From Skermanella rosea (GTDB lineage: Bacteria > Pseudomonadota > Alphaproteobacteria > Azospirillales > Azospirillaceae), in the NCBI RefSeq assembly GCF_016806835.2, contig NZ_CP086111.1:4271471-4335470 (forward strand): a stretch of DNA of 64,000 nt, read 5' to 3'. The position numbers were made by a program, and so were the translations under genes. Each line of letters opens with the position of its first letter. The stretch's first letter is position 1. Below the pieces are notes generated by a model. It did no database searches. It was not told the origin of the DNA and saw only the letters and a list, made by a program, of their open reading frames with translations. Positions 9,083-17,499 of the stretch are shown piece after piece.

Positions 9083-9820
9083 TCACGCGGTCGGCCGCTC
9101 CGCCTCGGCGTCCGCGCGCGGCGCCTGCTTCCGCTGCCCGGTCGGACAGAGGTCGAGCAGGACGCAGCGGCCGCAGGCCGGATTCCGGAAATAGCAGCAG
9201 CGCTGGCCGTGCAGCATCATGACTTCGTGGTTATCGTAGATCTGCTGCGCGGTCCATTCCTCCGGCAGTTGGGCAGACAGGACGGCATGGGCGGGACCGA
9301 CGGCGAGGGTGGCCGGGATCATGCCGGTGCGGACGGCGACCCGATGATGATGGCTGTCCACCGGCAGGGCCGGCCGCCGCAGCGTGCTGAAGCTAAGCAC
9401 GGCGGCGCTGGTCTTGGGACCGACGCCGGACAGGGCCTCCAGCCAGGCTCTCGCCTCGGTGACCGGCAGGTCCGCCAGGAAGTCGAGCGACAGCTCGCCC
9501 CCTCGCCGCTCGGTGATTCCGCGCAGGATCTGCTGCAGGCGCGGAGCCTTCTGTTCCGGCCAGGTCACTCCGGAGATCACCTGCTGGATCTCGTCCGTCG
9601 GCGCATCGCGCACCGCCGTCCAGTCCGGATAGGCCGCCCGCAGCGCCTTGAAGGCCCGGCCCGAATCGGCATTGCGGGTCCGATGGGACAGCAGGGACGA
9701 CACCAGCTCGCTGAGCGGGTCCAGGCTGTGGAAATAGGCCACCGGACAGTCGTAGGCGACGCAGAGCCTGTGGTGGATCTCCAGCACCTTCGCGGTCAGA
9801 TCGTCCAGCTTCCCGGTCAT
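9083..9820 (-). CDS. Endonuclease III-like DNA glycosylase (HhH-GPD, 4Fe-4S)
   Basis: This 245-residue base-excision-repair glycosylase shows the helix-hairpin-helix LSGVGPKTSAAVLS with the catalytic lysine, and the downstream aspartate in PVDSHHHRV. A C-terminal iron-sulfur cluster motif C-x6-C-x2-C-x5-C is present (CCYFRNPACGRC then C). It differs from classical Nth in being divergent outside these blocks, so substrate range may differ. The ATG at 9820 is set by an excellent AGGAGG ribosome-binding site; the frame is open another 20 codons upstream. A MutY role is unlikely because the C-terminal 8-oxoG domain is absent. Confidence 0.88.
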   Translation of the reverse strand: MTGKLDDLTAKVLEIHHRLCVAYDCPVAYFHSLDPLSELVSSLLSHRTRNADSGRAFKALRAAYPDWTAVRDAPTDEIQQVISGVTWPEQKAPRLQQILRGITERRGGELSLDFLADLPVTEARAWLEALSGVGPKTSAAVLSFSTLRRPALPVDSHHHRVAVRTGMIPATLAVGPAHAVLSAQLPEEWTAQQIYDNHEVMMLHGQRCCYFRNPACGRCVLLDLCPTGQRKQAPRADAEAERPTA

Positions 9821-9866
9821 CGGCAACCTCCTGTCGCAGAAACAGTGACTTAGGACGAACGGCTTC

Positions 9867-10343
9867 TCAGAAAAGCCCATGCAGCAGGGTCCGGCGGGAA
9901 CGCCGGACCGTCACAACCAGTCCGGCGGCCCGACGCTGGATGTCCTGGCAACGGAAAGGATCGGCGCGGCGACCCGATTCGGCGAAGTCGCCGCCGCTGA
10001 CCGCCTCGAACAGGCCGATCAGGTCGGCGTCCGCGTCGAACCGGAACACCCAGCTCTCGCGGTCGAGCAGGTCGAGCCACAGCTCGATCCGGCGCTGCAG
10101 GCCGAGGATCTCGGCGCGCAGGCGGACCCCCTCGACGCCCAGTTCGGCGGCCGGCAGGCTCCAGGTGCGTACGCCGGCCTCGGCGAAGCGCTCGATGTCG
10201 CGGCAGAGATCGTCGATCCGCGCCGACAGGTCGCCGCTGCGCAGGCCCATGCGGTTCAATGCGGTATTGGTCAGCGCCGTCAGCATCGCGCCGCCCAGCG
10301 CGCCGCCGAGGAGGCTGCCCAGGAACGCCTTGTCCTCCCACAT
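9867..10343 (-). CDS. Hypothetical protein with N-terminal membrane segment
   Basis: This 158-residue protein starts MWEDKAFLGSLLGGALGG and has one Gly/Ala-rich hydrophobic helix (residues about 7-28). A charged helical domain follows, with a tryptophan-rich centre (LWLDLLDRESWVFRFD) and a basic C terminus. The ATG at 10343 follows a GGGGG ribosome-binding site; the frame is open to 10421. It lies downstream of, and on the same strand as, the STAS-like gene at 10447-10776, with a gap of about 100 bases, so the two may act together. No family recognised. Confidence 0.6.
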   Translation of the reverse strand: MWEDKAFLGSLLGGALGGAMLTALTNTALNRMGLRSGDLSARIDDLCRDIERFAEAGVRTWSLPAAELGVEGVRLRAEILGLQRRIELWLDLLDRESWVFRFDADADLIGLFEAVSGGDFAESGRRADPFRCQDIQRRAAGLVVTVRRSRRTLLHGLF

Positions 10344-10446
10344 GGATTCGCCCCCGAGCCATAGTTTGCAAACGGATGTTCTATGTTTGTTCACTATAAC
10401 CGCGAGTTGGTCCGGAGCCAAGGGGCGGCTCGACGGTCGGAGGACT

Positions 10447-10776
10447 TTATTCCAGGGAGTCGGAGGGCAGCGGCAGCCCGAGGATGTAGGATTCGATCGC
10501 CAGCTTCGTGCGGCGATACTCCCCGTCCGCTTCTATGACGATACGGCGGGCGAGGTCTTCGCGCGAAAAACCTGCGGTGTCGAGAGTAGCGAAAACCTCC
10601 TGGAGCCACGCCATGGAATAGGACGGACCACCTATTCTCACCACCACCGTGTCCCCCCGCCGCAGGGCCGGGACCAGCAGGTCGTCGCGGAACGCCTCGG
10701 CGCTATGGGGGCCGCCGCTGCGATGGCGGCCGCCCGTGACCAGGGAAAAATCCCTGCCGATGTCGATCAAGGTCAT
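10447..10776 (-). CDS. STAS-like domain protein (DUF4325)
   Basis: The 109-residue protein matches the pattern of the STAS-like DUF4325 family: a glycine-rich N terminus (GGRHRSGGPHSAEAFRDD), a strand-turn RRGDTVVVRIGG, then a SMAWLQEVFATL helix and a GFSREDLARRIVI block. STAS folds usually act as regulatory or docking domains in sensory pathways; the function of this family is not established. A GGAGGA ribosome-binding site precedes ATG 10776. It is followed on the same strand by a small membrane protein gene. Confidence 0.7.
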   Translation of the reverse strand: MTLIDIGRDFSLVTGGRHRSGGPHSAEAFRDDLLVPALRRGDTVVVRIGGPSYSMAWLQEVFATLDTAGFSREDLARRIVIEADGEYRRTKLAIESYILGLPLPSDSLE

Positions 10777-10856
10777 CGCGTCCTCCGGCGTGGCGGCGAT
10801 CGATCCGCGCCGGTGACATTAGCGAAAATTTCCGGATTCTTCGAGGGGCGTCTTGC

Positions 10857-11051
10857 TCAGGACCCGGTCAGGCCGCAGCTCCATTTGCGGACACGGTACT
10901 TGGGATGGGCTTCGGCCCACTGCACGGCGAGCCGCTGGCCCTCGAACATGCAGGCGTGCATGCTCATCTGGCTCGATTCGAAGGGAGGCCATTCCTTGTG
11001 GCACTTGGTCGGGTCGGACGCGAGGCAGACGAGCAGAACCAACTCAATCAT
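10857..11051 (-). CDS. Small conserved cysteine-containing protein
   Basis: This 64-residue protein begins MIELVLLVCLASDPTKC and ends KYRVRKWSCG, with four cysteines and a WAEAHPKYRV segment. Similar short proteins of unknown function are common in alphaproteobacteria; the cysteine spacing suggests one or two disulfides and a possible non-cleaved export signal. A GGAGAGAG ribosome-binding site precedes ATG 11051. It shares the 500-base intergenic region with xoxF, transcribed away from it. Confidence 0.65.
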   Translation of the reverse strand: MIELVLLVCLASDPTKCHKEWPPFESSQMSMHACMFEGQRLAVQWAEAHPKYRVRKWSCGLTGS

Positions 11052-11566
11052 TTGAATCTCTCTCCACTTGGCTCTTTACGCGATAGCCGGACCTTGATCC
11101 CGTGCTGGGGATCATCGGCGGGGCAGCCTGATGAAACTGTCAACGGTTTCGCGGATTGCCAGTGCCACCCGATTCGATCGACTTCCTCTGCCGATTCGCC
11201 CTGGACATTTTGTTTCTCGCAACAGTTTTCATGTTGCGTCGCCGAAGAATAATGCTGCACCGCCGCGGAAACGTTTCAGTAAATTTGCTAAAACTTAGTT
11301 TCATTCGCCTTTTAGTACGAACTAATGTGTCGGCAACCCATCAAAAGATCTTACGCCAGAGCGATAGGTGCACGCAGTTTCAACGCTTTAGGGTCATTCC
11401 GACTGGTGCCTTCTAAAGTCTTATTGTCCGCCTCCGGGAGAGGCGTTACGGTGATCTTCTAAAAATCTGCCCATTACCACGGAGGCGGAAAAACGGTCGG
11501 CAAGGGAACGCCGATCGATCACAAAGTCGGTTGCGTCAGAGAAAACGAACTCGGGAGGAGACAGAT
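11052..11566. promoter_or_regulatory. Gene-free control region upstream of xoxF with dyads
   Basis: These 515 bases contain no convincing gene. They hold a perfect 7-7 inverted repeat CGCAACA-N7-TGTTGCG (11218-11238), a short palindrome AAACT-T-AGTTT (11291-11301), and TTAGT-ACGA-ACTAA (11312-11325). Near the gene is a hairpin CGCCTC-CGGGA-GAGGCG (11429-11445). Its left arm (CCGCCTCC, 11428-11435) could alternatively pair with GGAGGCGG at 11481-11488. These are candidate operators and a candidate leader switch for xoxF; none is proven. Confidence 0.5.
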
Positions 11567-13378
11567 ATGCGGCGGATGAGAATCCTGCTGACCACGGTTG
11601 CCCTTATCACCGCGGGAACGGCATACGCCAACGACGAAGTGATGAAGCTGCAGAAGGACCCGAACAACTGGGCAATGCAGCTCGGCGACTACTCTGGCAA
11701 GCGCTACAGCCCGCTCGACCAGATCAATACCCAGAACGTCAAGAACCTGCGGGTCGACTGGAGCTTCTCCACCGGCGTCCTGCGCGGCCACGAGGGCGGC
11801 CCGCTGGTCATCGGCGACGTCATGTACGTCCACACCCCCTTCCCCAACATCGTCTATGCCCTCTCCATTCCCGAGAAAGGCAAGATCCTGTGGAAGTACG
11901 AGCCGCGCCAGGATCCCAACGTGATTCCGGTGATGTGCTGCGACACGGTCAACCGCGGCGTGACCTATGCCGACGGCAAGATCTTCCTGGCCCAGGCCGA
12001 CAACACGCTGGTGGCACTCGATGCCAAGACCGGCGAGGAAGTCTGGAAGGTCAAGAACGGTGACCACACCAAGGGCGAGACCCTCACCGCCAACCCCGTG
12101 GTCGTCAAGGACAAGATCTTCGTCGGCATCTCCGGCGGCGAGTTCGGCGTCCGCGGCCACCTGACCGCCTACAACATCAAGGACGGCAAGCAGATCTGGC
12201 GGGCCTACTCGACCGGTCCCGACGCCGACGTCAAGATCGACCCCCAGAAGACCACCATGCTCGGCAAGCCGATCGGCGACCGCGACCTGGGCGTGTCGAC
12301 CTGGAACGGCGACGAGTGGAAGATCGGCGGCGGCACCACCTGGGGCTGGTACACCTACGATCCCGAGCTGAACCTCATATATTACGGCACCGGCAACCCG
12401 GGCACCTGGAATCCGGCCCAGCGCGCCAAGGACGGCAAGCGGGAAGGCAGCGACAACAAGTGGTCGATGTCGATCTTCGCCCGCGACGCGGACACCGGCG
12501 AAGTCAAGTGGGTGTTCCAGAAGACCCCGTTCGACGAGTGGGACTATGACGGCGTCAACGAGAACATCCTCGCGGACATCACCGTCAAGGGCAAGCCCGT
12601 CAAGGCCCTGGTCAACTTCGACCGCAACGGCTTCGTCTACACGCTCGACCGCGTGACCGGCGAACTGCTCGTCGCCGAGAAGTACGACCCGACCGTCAAC
12701 TGGGCGACCCACGTCGACATGAAGACCGGCCGCCCGGCCGTGAACGAGAAGTACAGCACCTTCGCCAACGGTCCGGACACCAACTCCGAAGGCATCTGCC
12801 CGGCGGCGCTGGGGACCAAGGACCAGCAGCCGGCGTCGTTCTCGCCGGACACCGGCCTGTTCTACGTGCCGACCAACCACATCTGCATGGACTACGAGCC
12901 GTTCGAGGTCGCCTACAGCGCCGGCCAGCCCTACGTGGGTGCCACGCTGTCGATGTACCCGGCCCCGAACTCGCACGGCGGCATGGGCAACTTCATCGCC
13001 TATGACGCGGCCCAGGGCAAGATCGTCTGGTCGAAGCCCGAGGCGTTCGCGGTGTGGAGCGGCGCGCTGACCACCAAGGGCGGCGTCGCCTTCTACGGCA
13101 CGCTCGAAGGCTTCCTGGTGGCGGTCGACATGAAGGACGGCAAGGAGCTGTACCGCTTCAAGACCCCGTCCGGCATCATCGGCAACGTCAACACCTTCGT
13201 GGCGAACGGCAAGCAGCACATCGCGGTGCTGTCGGGCATCGGCGGCTGGGCCGGCATCGGTCTGGCGGCGGGCTTGAACGACCCGCACGCCGGTCTGGGC
13301 GCCGTCGGCGCGCACGCCTCCCTCGGCCAGTACACCAACCTGGGCGGCGTGCTGACCGTCTTCACGCTGCCGGACTGA
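11567..13378 (+). CDS. xoxF: PQQ-dependent methanol dehydrogenase, lanthanide type XoxF
   Basis: XoxF is a periplasmic eight-bladed quinoprotein that oxidises methanol and other primary alcohols using PQQ and a lanthanide. The 603-residue precursor has a signal peptide ending TAYAN. It carries the adjacent disulfide cysteines C124-C125 (VMCCDTV), metal ligands E192 and N277, the catalytic base D326, and the extra acidic residue D328 in DEWDYDG. MxaF, the calcium enzyme, has a small residue at that last position, so lanthanide use is strongly indicated. The ATG at 11567 follows GGAGGAG. It leads an operon with xoxG, xoxJ and a rhodanese-like gene. No pqq synthesis genes are in view. Confidence 0.95.
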   Translation: MRRMRILLTTVALITAGTAYANDEVMKLQKDPNNWAMQLGDYSGKRYSPLDQINTQNVKNLRVDWSFSTGVLRGHEGGPLVIGDVMYVHTPFPNIVYALSIPEKGKILWKYEPRQDPNVIPVMCCDTVNRGVTYADGKIFLAQADNTLVALDAKTGEEVWKVKNGDHTKGETLTANPVVVKDKIFVGISGGEFGVRGHLTAYNIKDGKQIWRAYSTGPDADVKIDPQKTTMLGKPIGDRDLGVSTWNGDEWKIGGGTTWGWYTYDPELNLIYYGTGNPGTWNPAQRAKDGKREGSDNKWSMSIFARDADTGEVKWVFQKTPFDEWDYDGVNENILADITVKGKPVKALVNFDRNGFVYTLDRVTGELLVAEKYDPTVNWATHVDMKTGRPAVNEKYSTFANGPDTNSEGICPAALGTKDQQPASFSPDTGLFYVPTNHICMDYEPFEVAYSAGQPYVGATLSMYPAPNSHGGMGNFIAYDAAQGKIVWSKPEAFAVWSGALTTKGGVAFYGTLEGFLVAVDMKDGKELYRFKTPSGIIGNVNTFVANGKQHIAVLSGIGGWAGIGLAAGLNDPHAGLGAVGAHASLGQYTNLGGVLTVFTLPD

Positions 13379-13419
13379 TCGGTCCCCAGGCACTGAGAAC
13401 TAAGTACCGATAAATACTC

Positions 13420-13455
13420 CCGGTGTTTCCGCTCCGCGAGGGGCGGAAACACCGG
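13420..13455 (+). terminator. Strong intercistronic hairpin between xoxF and xoxG
   Basis: A perfect 13-bp stem (13420-13432 with 13443-13455) encloses a 10-base loop and is followed by CTCGTTT. It lies 41 bases after the xoxF stop and before xoxG. It may be a partial terminator or an RNA-stabilising structure that keeps xoxF message in excess. Confidence 0.65.
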
Positions 13456-13480
13456 CTCGTTTCACTGGAAATCGAACGCC

Positions 13481-13921
13481 ATGAATCTGTCTTTCCTGAC
13501 GCGGGTCGCGACTGCCGGCGCCGCTTTCTTTTTCCTCGCAGCCGGAACTCCACACGCCCAGGACGCCGAAACGGATCCCTACGAGAAGCCCTATATCGTC
13601 GAGGACGGCAAGGTCGATCAGGGAACCTACAACGGGTTTCGGCGCTATCACTCCTCCTGCCACGTCTGCCACGGCCCCGACGGCCTGGGCGGCTCCTTCG
13701 CGCCGGCCCTGGTGGACTCGGTCAAGAGGCTGGACTACGACCAGTTCGCCGAGATCATCGCGAACGGCAAGCAGGAGTCCGGCGCCTCGGGGCAGCGGGT
13801 CATGCCGTCGTTCGGGACCGATCAGAACGTCATGCTCTACGTCGCCGACATCTACGGGTACCTGAAGGCCCGGTCCGACGGGAAGATCGACCGCGGCCGC
13901 CCCGAACGTATCAAGAAGTAA
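13481..13921 (+). CDS. xoxG: Cytochrome c, electron acceptor of XoxF (XoxG)
   Basis: This 146-residue periplasmic c-type cytochrome has a signal peptide (about 1-25, ending PHAQ), one haem attachment site SCHVCHG and a distal methionine in VMPSFG. Genes in this position after xoxF encode the dedicated electron acceptor of the dehydrogenase, which passes electrons to the terminal oxidases. The conserved opening PYIVEDGKVDQGTYNGFRRY is typical of XoxG. It starts 102 bases after xoxF, past the hairpin, and is followed after 53 bases by xoxJ. Confidence 0.93.
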   Translation: MNLSFLTRVATAGAAFFFLAAGTPHAQDAETDPYEKPYIVEDGKVDQGTYNGFRRYHSSCHVCHGPDGLGGSFAPALVDSVKRLDYDQFAEIIANGKQESGASGQRVMPSFGTDQNVMLYVADIYGYLKARSDGKIDRGRPERIKK

Positions 13922-13974
13922 CGGATCGGCAAACAACGCACCGGGAAGTGACGCTGCCGTCACGGAGATCTGAC

Positions 13975-14790
13975 ATGCTGGCACGAATCTCGATGCTGGT
14001 CGCCGCCGCCCTGCTGGCGGCCGGCACGGCCTCGGCGGTCGAACTGCCGAAGCGCGACGCGCTTCGGGTCTGCGCCGACCCGAACCTCCTGCCCTTCTCC
14101 AACGACAAGCTGGAAGGGTTCGAGAACAAGATCGCCGCCATGATCGGCGAGGAACTGGGCGTCCCCGTAGTCTATACGTGGTGGCCCCAGACCATCGGCT
14201 TCGTCCGCAACACGCTCCGCGCCCGCAAATGCGACATCGTCATGGGAGCGGCATCGGGCGAGGGGCTGATGCAGAACACCAACCCCTATTACCGCTCGGT
14301 CTACTCCCTGGTGTACCGCGAAAATTCCGGGTCGAAGATCACGGCCATGAACGATCCGGCCCTGCGCGACATGCGCATGGGCGTCGTCGCCCAGACGCCG
14401 GGCGCCACGCTCGCCACCATGAACCGGATCAACAACCTGGAGCCCTACCAGCTCGACGTCGATACCCGGGTCGACAACCCGGCGCGCCGCGCGGTGGAGG
14501 ACGTCGCGTCCGGCAAGATCGACGCGACGGTGCTCTGGGGGCCGATCGCGGGCTACTTCGCCGCCCAGCAGCCGACCAAGCTGACGGTCGTGCCGCTGGT
14601 CGGCGATCAGGGAACCCGCGTCGAGTTTCCGATCACCATGGGCATCCGCGTGGAAGAACCGGAATGGAAGCACTGGCTGAACGACTTCATCCAGCGCCGC
14701 CAGCGCGACATCGACGCCGTGCTGGCCCAGTACCACGTTCCGCTGCTGACCTCGAACGGTCAGCTCCAGTCCGCCGCCGTCGCCCGGTGA
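13975..14790 (+). CDS. xoxJ: Periplasmic binding protein-like XoxJ
   Basis: This 271-residue protein has a signal peptide (ending TASAV) and a type II solute-binding fold, with LRVCADPNLLPFSNDK at the start of the mature protein and the long WWPQTIGFVRNTL block. Proteins of this type (MoxJ/XoxJ, quinoprotein-dehydrogenase-associated binding proteins) are required for or assist activation of methanol dehydrogenase rather than transport. The ATG at 13975 follows CGGAGATCTGAC. The stop overlaps the next gene's GTG start, so the two are translationally coupled. Confidence 0.92.
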   Translation: MLARISMLVAAALLAAGTASAVELPKRDALRVCADPNLLPFSNDKLEGFENKIAAMIGEELGVPVVYTWWPQTIGFVRNTLRARKCDIVMGAASGEGLMQNTNPYYRSVYSLVYRENSGSKITAMNDPALRDMRMGVVAQTPGATLATMNRINNLEPYQLDVDTRVDNPARRAVEDVASGKIDATVLWGPIAGYFAAQQPTKLTVVPLVGDQGTRVEFPITMGIRVEEPEWKHWLNDFIQRRQRDIDAVLAQYHVPLLTSNGQLQSAAVAR

Positions 14791-15362
14791 TCAGGCGGAC
14801 CGTCGCCGCCGCGCTGGTCGCGGCGGCGATGCTTTCTCCGCCGGTCGCCGCGGCGGATCCCAAGGCGGCGGATTTCAGGATGTCCGACTACCGGGCACCG
14901 ACGCCCGACTCCGTTCCCGGCGCCGCCACGGTCGGCACCGGACGGGTCCAGGAGATGGCGAAATCCGGCGAGGCCGTGCTGATCGACGTCTACCCCGCCC
15001 CGCCCCGCCCGGCCACTCTCCCCGCCGACGCGGTCTGGATGCCCAAGGCCAGGCGCACCGTCCCCGGCGCGGTCTGGCTGCCCAATGTCGGGTACGGCGC
15101 CCTGGCCGACGACATGGACCGCCATTTCCGGGACAGCCTGGAACGCCTGACCGGAGGGGACCCCGGCCGGCCGATCGTGTTCTTCTGCGAGCCGGACTGC
15201 TGGATGTCCTGGAACGCGGCGCTCCGCGCCGTCGGGTACGGCTACGGAGCCGTGCATTACTACCCCGAGGGGGCCGGCGGCTGGGCCTTGGCGGGATTGC
15301 CGCTGGAACCGGTCCAGCCCGAGCCCGGACCTGCCCCGGCAGGGTCCGGCGGCTCCCCGTAG
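14787..15362 (+). CDS. Rhodanese-like PQQ-associated CxxxCW protein
   Basis: The 191-residue secreted protein has a signal peptide (ending VAAAD), a rhodanese-like fold (VLIDVYPAP, AVWLPNVGYG) and the motif FFCEPDCWMSWNAA. Rhodanese-like proteins with a C-x2/3-CW motif are a recurrent partner of PQQ-dependent alcohol oxidation loci, probably in thiol chemistry or maturation in the periplasm. The start is the GTG at 14787 overlapping the xoxJ stop. The C terminus is proline-rich and low in complexity (PVQPEPGPAPAGSGG). It is the last gene of the xox operon. Confidence 0.82.
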   Translation: MIRRTVAAALVAAAMLSPPVAAADPKAADFRMSDYRAPTPDSVPGAATVGTGRVQEMAKSGEAVLIDVYPAPPRPATLPADAVWMPKARRTVPGAVWLPNVGYGALADDMDRHFRDSLERLTGGDPGRPIVFFCEPDCWMSWNAALRAVGYGYGAVHYYPEGAGGWALAGLPLEPVQPEPGPAPAGSGGSP

Positions 15363-15369
15363 GGTGGCA

Positions 15370-16014
15370 TCACTCCATATGGTTGGCGATGGTCCGGGCC
15401 AGCTGGCCCACCCGCCGCTCGACGATGGCGGGCTGCTCGCACAGGGCGCCCAGCGAGCGGTGCCGCTCCTCGATGATCCGGCGTTGCCACGCCAGTTGCT
15501 CGCCGAGCTCGCGGATGCGCGCCTCGTCGCGAGGCTCCGCCGCACGAGCCTTGTCGAGCTCGCCGACCGTCTTCGTCATGTTGGCGAGCATGCCCTTCTG
15601 TGCCCGGTCGAACTTGCGGATGGCATCGACCGCCCTGCTCCGCATGCGGTTCGCTTCGTCGAAGACGCCCGCGAACAGGAGCGTCAGCGTCTCGTTCCGG
15701 TCGCCCTGGATGCTCCCGGCGAACCGGTCGATCGCCGCGTTGGCTTCGTCGTCGGGAACCGCGCGGGAGACGACCCGGGTCGCGAGCGAGGCGATCTCGC
15801 GGTTGTCCGGCCATGCCTTCAGGTAATCCTCGACCGGCGGACCGGCCCAGATCGTCGCGGCGGAGAGGGTCGGCACGAAGACCTGGACGCACGGCCAGTC
15901 GGGAGGGGTATCGACCCGCGGCTGGGCGTGCGCCGAGGCCGCGGACATCGCGGCGAGACCCGCCCCGAGCAGCGCGGCTTTCAGGCTCATCTGTACGGAA
16001 TTCCGGAAACGCAT
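15370..16014 (-). CDS. Secreted hypothetical protein of the quinoprotein locus
   Basis: This 214-residue protein has a clear signal peptide (MSLKAALLGAGLAAMSAASAHAQ). A short N-terminal part with one cysteine (DWPCVQVFVP) leads into a long charged helical region likely to form a coiled coil (residues about 130-200). The start at ATG 16014 gives the signal peptide; a longer open frame to 16134 is not supported. It converges on the xox operon and is divergent from the gene at 16071. The family is unknown to me; position suggests a periplasmic accessory of alcohol oxidation. Confidence 0.7.
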   Translation of the reverse strand: MRFRNSVQMSLKAALLGAGLAAMSAASAHAQPRVDTPPDWPCVQVFVPTLSAATIWAGPPVEDYLKAWPDNREIASLATRVVSRAVPDDEANAAIDRFAGSIQGDRNETLTLLFAGVFDEANRMRSRAVDAIRKFDRAQKGMLANMTKTVGELDKARAAEPRDEARIRELGEQLAWQRRIIEERHRSLGALCEQPAIVERRVGQLARTIANHME

Positions 16015-16070
16015 GTCTCTCCCTCTGGTCGCTCTTCGTTCTTGATCGTTTTCAAAGGAAGCATACACCG

Positions 16071-16574
16071 ATGTCACGGCTGATTCCGCTGCTGATCGCA
16101 CTCCTGACGGCGGCCATGCCGGCCGTCGCGGCACCCTTGCCCGCCGCGGTCTTCGAGTTCGAGCTGGTCGATACCAGCGGCGAAGGACGATCGCCGGCCC
16201 AGGAGCAGCGGATCGTTGCCACGACCGAGGCGCTGCGCCGCGAACTTGCCGAGACCGGCCTCTATGCTCCGCTGGACCTCGCTCCCGCGGCCGGCCGGAT
16301 CGACGATCACCTGTCCTGCGAACAGTGCCTGCTGGATATCGCGCGGGACATGGGCGGCCAAGTGGCGGTCATCGGCAAGGTCAACAAGATCAGCACGCTG
16401 ATCCTCAGCATGGACATCGTCGTGCGCGACCTCGCGGACGGCAAGGTGATCGCCCGCGGCACCGCGGACATCCGGGGTGACAACGACCGCGCTTGGCTGC
16501 GCGGCATGCAATGGCTGGTGGAGCACAGGATCGCCCCCCAAGGGGCCGTCGGGGAGGAGCGTGCGCCCCGATGA
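16071..16574 (+). CDS. Secreted DUF2380/DUF3280-like protein
   Basis: The 167-residue precursor has a signal peptide (ending VAAPLP). The mature part opens AVFEFELVDTSGEG, contains two cysteines in SCEQCLLDIARDMG, and continues with VAVIGKVNKISTLIL and VVRDLADGKVIARG. This pattern resembles secreted DUF2380/DUF3280 proteins, which often sit in PQQ dehydrogenase loci, and has a TolB-N-like alpha/beta look. AAAGGAA precedes the ATG at 16071. Function is unknown; the CxxC pair may be redox active or bind a metal. Confidence 0.68.
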   Translation: MSRLIPLLIALLTAAMPAVAAPLPAAVFEFELVDTSGEGRSPAQEQRIVATTEALRRELAETGLYAPLDLAPAAGRIDDHLSCEQCLLDIARDMGGQVAVIGKVNKISTLILSMDIVVRDLADGKVIARGTADIRGDNDRAWLRGMQWLVEHRIAPQGAVGEERAPR

Positions 16575-16600
16575 GGTCGGGGCGCAGCCGGATCCTCGGA

Positions 16601-16951
16601 CTACTGCTTGGCTCCCCCCTGGGGGGTCGCTTCCGGCGGACGCTCCTGGGATCCGATGGCACCCTGGCGCTGGGCCGCGAGCGAGTTGGAATCGGCATCC
16701 TTCGGACCGAACTGGAGGCTGCCTTCGGTGCCGCCCCCGGTCGCCGCCTTGGCCTCGCTCTCGGCTCCGCTGCCCGACAGGTTGCCGGACTGGTCGGCGG
16801 GCTTCGCGGGCTGCTGCTGGTTGCCCATGGCGCCCTGCCGTTCCTGCATCAGGGTTCCGTTGGGATTGGTCTGCTGAGCGACCGCTACGGATGCGCTCCC
16901 CAGGGCCAGCGCCAGAACGGCGGCGACCGTGGAAACCTTCGTCACTTCCAT
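16601..16951 (-). CDS. Secreted low-complexity hypothetical protein
   Basis: This 116-residue protein has a signal peptide (ending SVAVAQQ). The mature part is disordered and rich in Gln, Gly, Pro and Ala, with two similar phrases, ERQGAMGNQQQP and AQRQGAIGSQERP. The ATG at 16951 is preferred over one at 16957 because GGAGG lies seven bases before it. No family recognised. It is on the opposite strand to its neighbours inside the quinoprotein region. Confidence 0.6.
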   Translation of the reverse strand: MEVTKVSTVAAVLALALGSASVAVAQQTNPNGTLMQERQGAMGNQQQPAKPADQSGNLSGSGAESEAKAATGGGTEGSLQFGPKDADSNSLAAQRQGAIGSQERPPEATPQGGAKQ

Positions 16952-17103
16952 GAACATCCTCCAGTCTTATTGTTGATTCACGATGGGTCCACCACCGTCG
17001 AAAACCATCAACACTGGACGGATCGTTTCATCACGAACGGACGACTGCGCCGACGGTGCCGGTACTGGTATAACCGCGGCAGATAAAGAGGGAGGACCAT
17101 CAG

Positions 17104-17478
17104 ATGAAGGCTGCGATCATCGTGCTGGCGACGGCACTTTCCATCGGCGGCGCCAACGCCCAGACGGCCGATTCCGCCGCCGGCGCCACCACCGATCCCC
17201 ATGACTACCCGACCTCCGCGCGGGTCGATTACGTGATCGGGTGCATGGCGACCAACGGGCAGACCCAGGAGGTCATGGAGCGCTGCTCGTGCAGCATCGA
17301 CCACATCGCCCGGACGATCCCCTACAACAGCTTCGTCCAGCTGGAGACCATCCGCAGGATGCAGGACCAGCCGGGCGAGCGGGCGATGCTGTTCCGCGGC
17401 GTCGGATGGGTCAAGGACCTGCAGGAACGCTTCCGGCTGACCCAGGTGGAAGCCGACCTGGAATGCTTCCCGCAGTGA
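17104..17478 (+). CDS. Secreted cysteine-containing protein of the quinoprotein locus
   Basis: The 124-residue precursor has a signal peptide (ending GANAQT). The mature domain has cysteines in VIGCMATNG, the CSCSID motif and the terminal ECFPQ. Four cysteines in so small a periplasmic protein imply disulfides or metal binding. GGGAGGACC lies before the ATG. Comparable small secreted proteins occur in alcohol dehydrogenase clusters, so an accessory role is inferred from context; the biochemical function is unknown. Confidence 0.7.
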   Translation: MKAAIIVLATALSIGGANAQTADSAAGATTDPHDYPTSARVDYVIGCMATNGQTQEVMERCSCSIDHIARTIPYNSFVQLETIRRMQDQPGERAMLFRGVGWVKDLQERFRLTQVEADLECFPQ

Positions 17479-17499
17479 GCCGGCCGGCGGACCGGACGC

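Noticed and set aside
11048-11416. Short open frames in the xoxF upstream region
   Set aside because: No ribosome-binding sites, no conserved-looking sequence, and they cross the palindromes; the region is better read as regulatory.
11519-13393. Long open frame antisense to xoxF (over 600 codons)
   Set aside because: It mirrors the codon bias of xoxF in very high GC DNA, has Val/Asp/Gly/Arg-skewed composition and no domain; it is a shadow frame.
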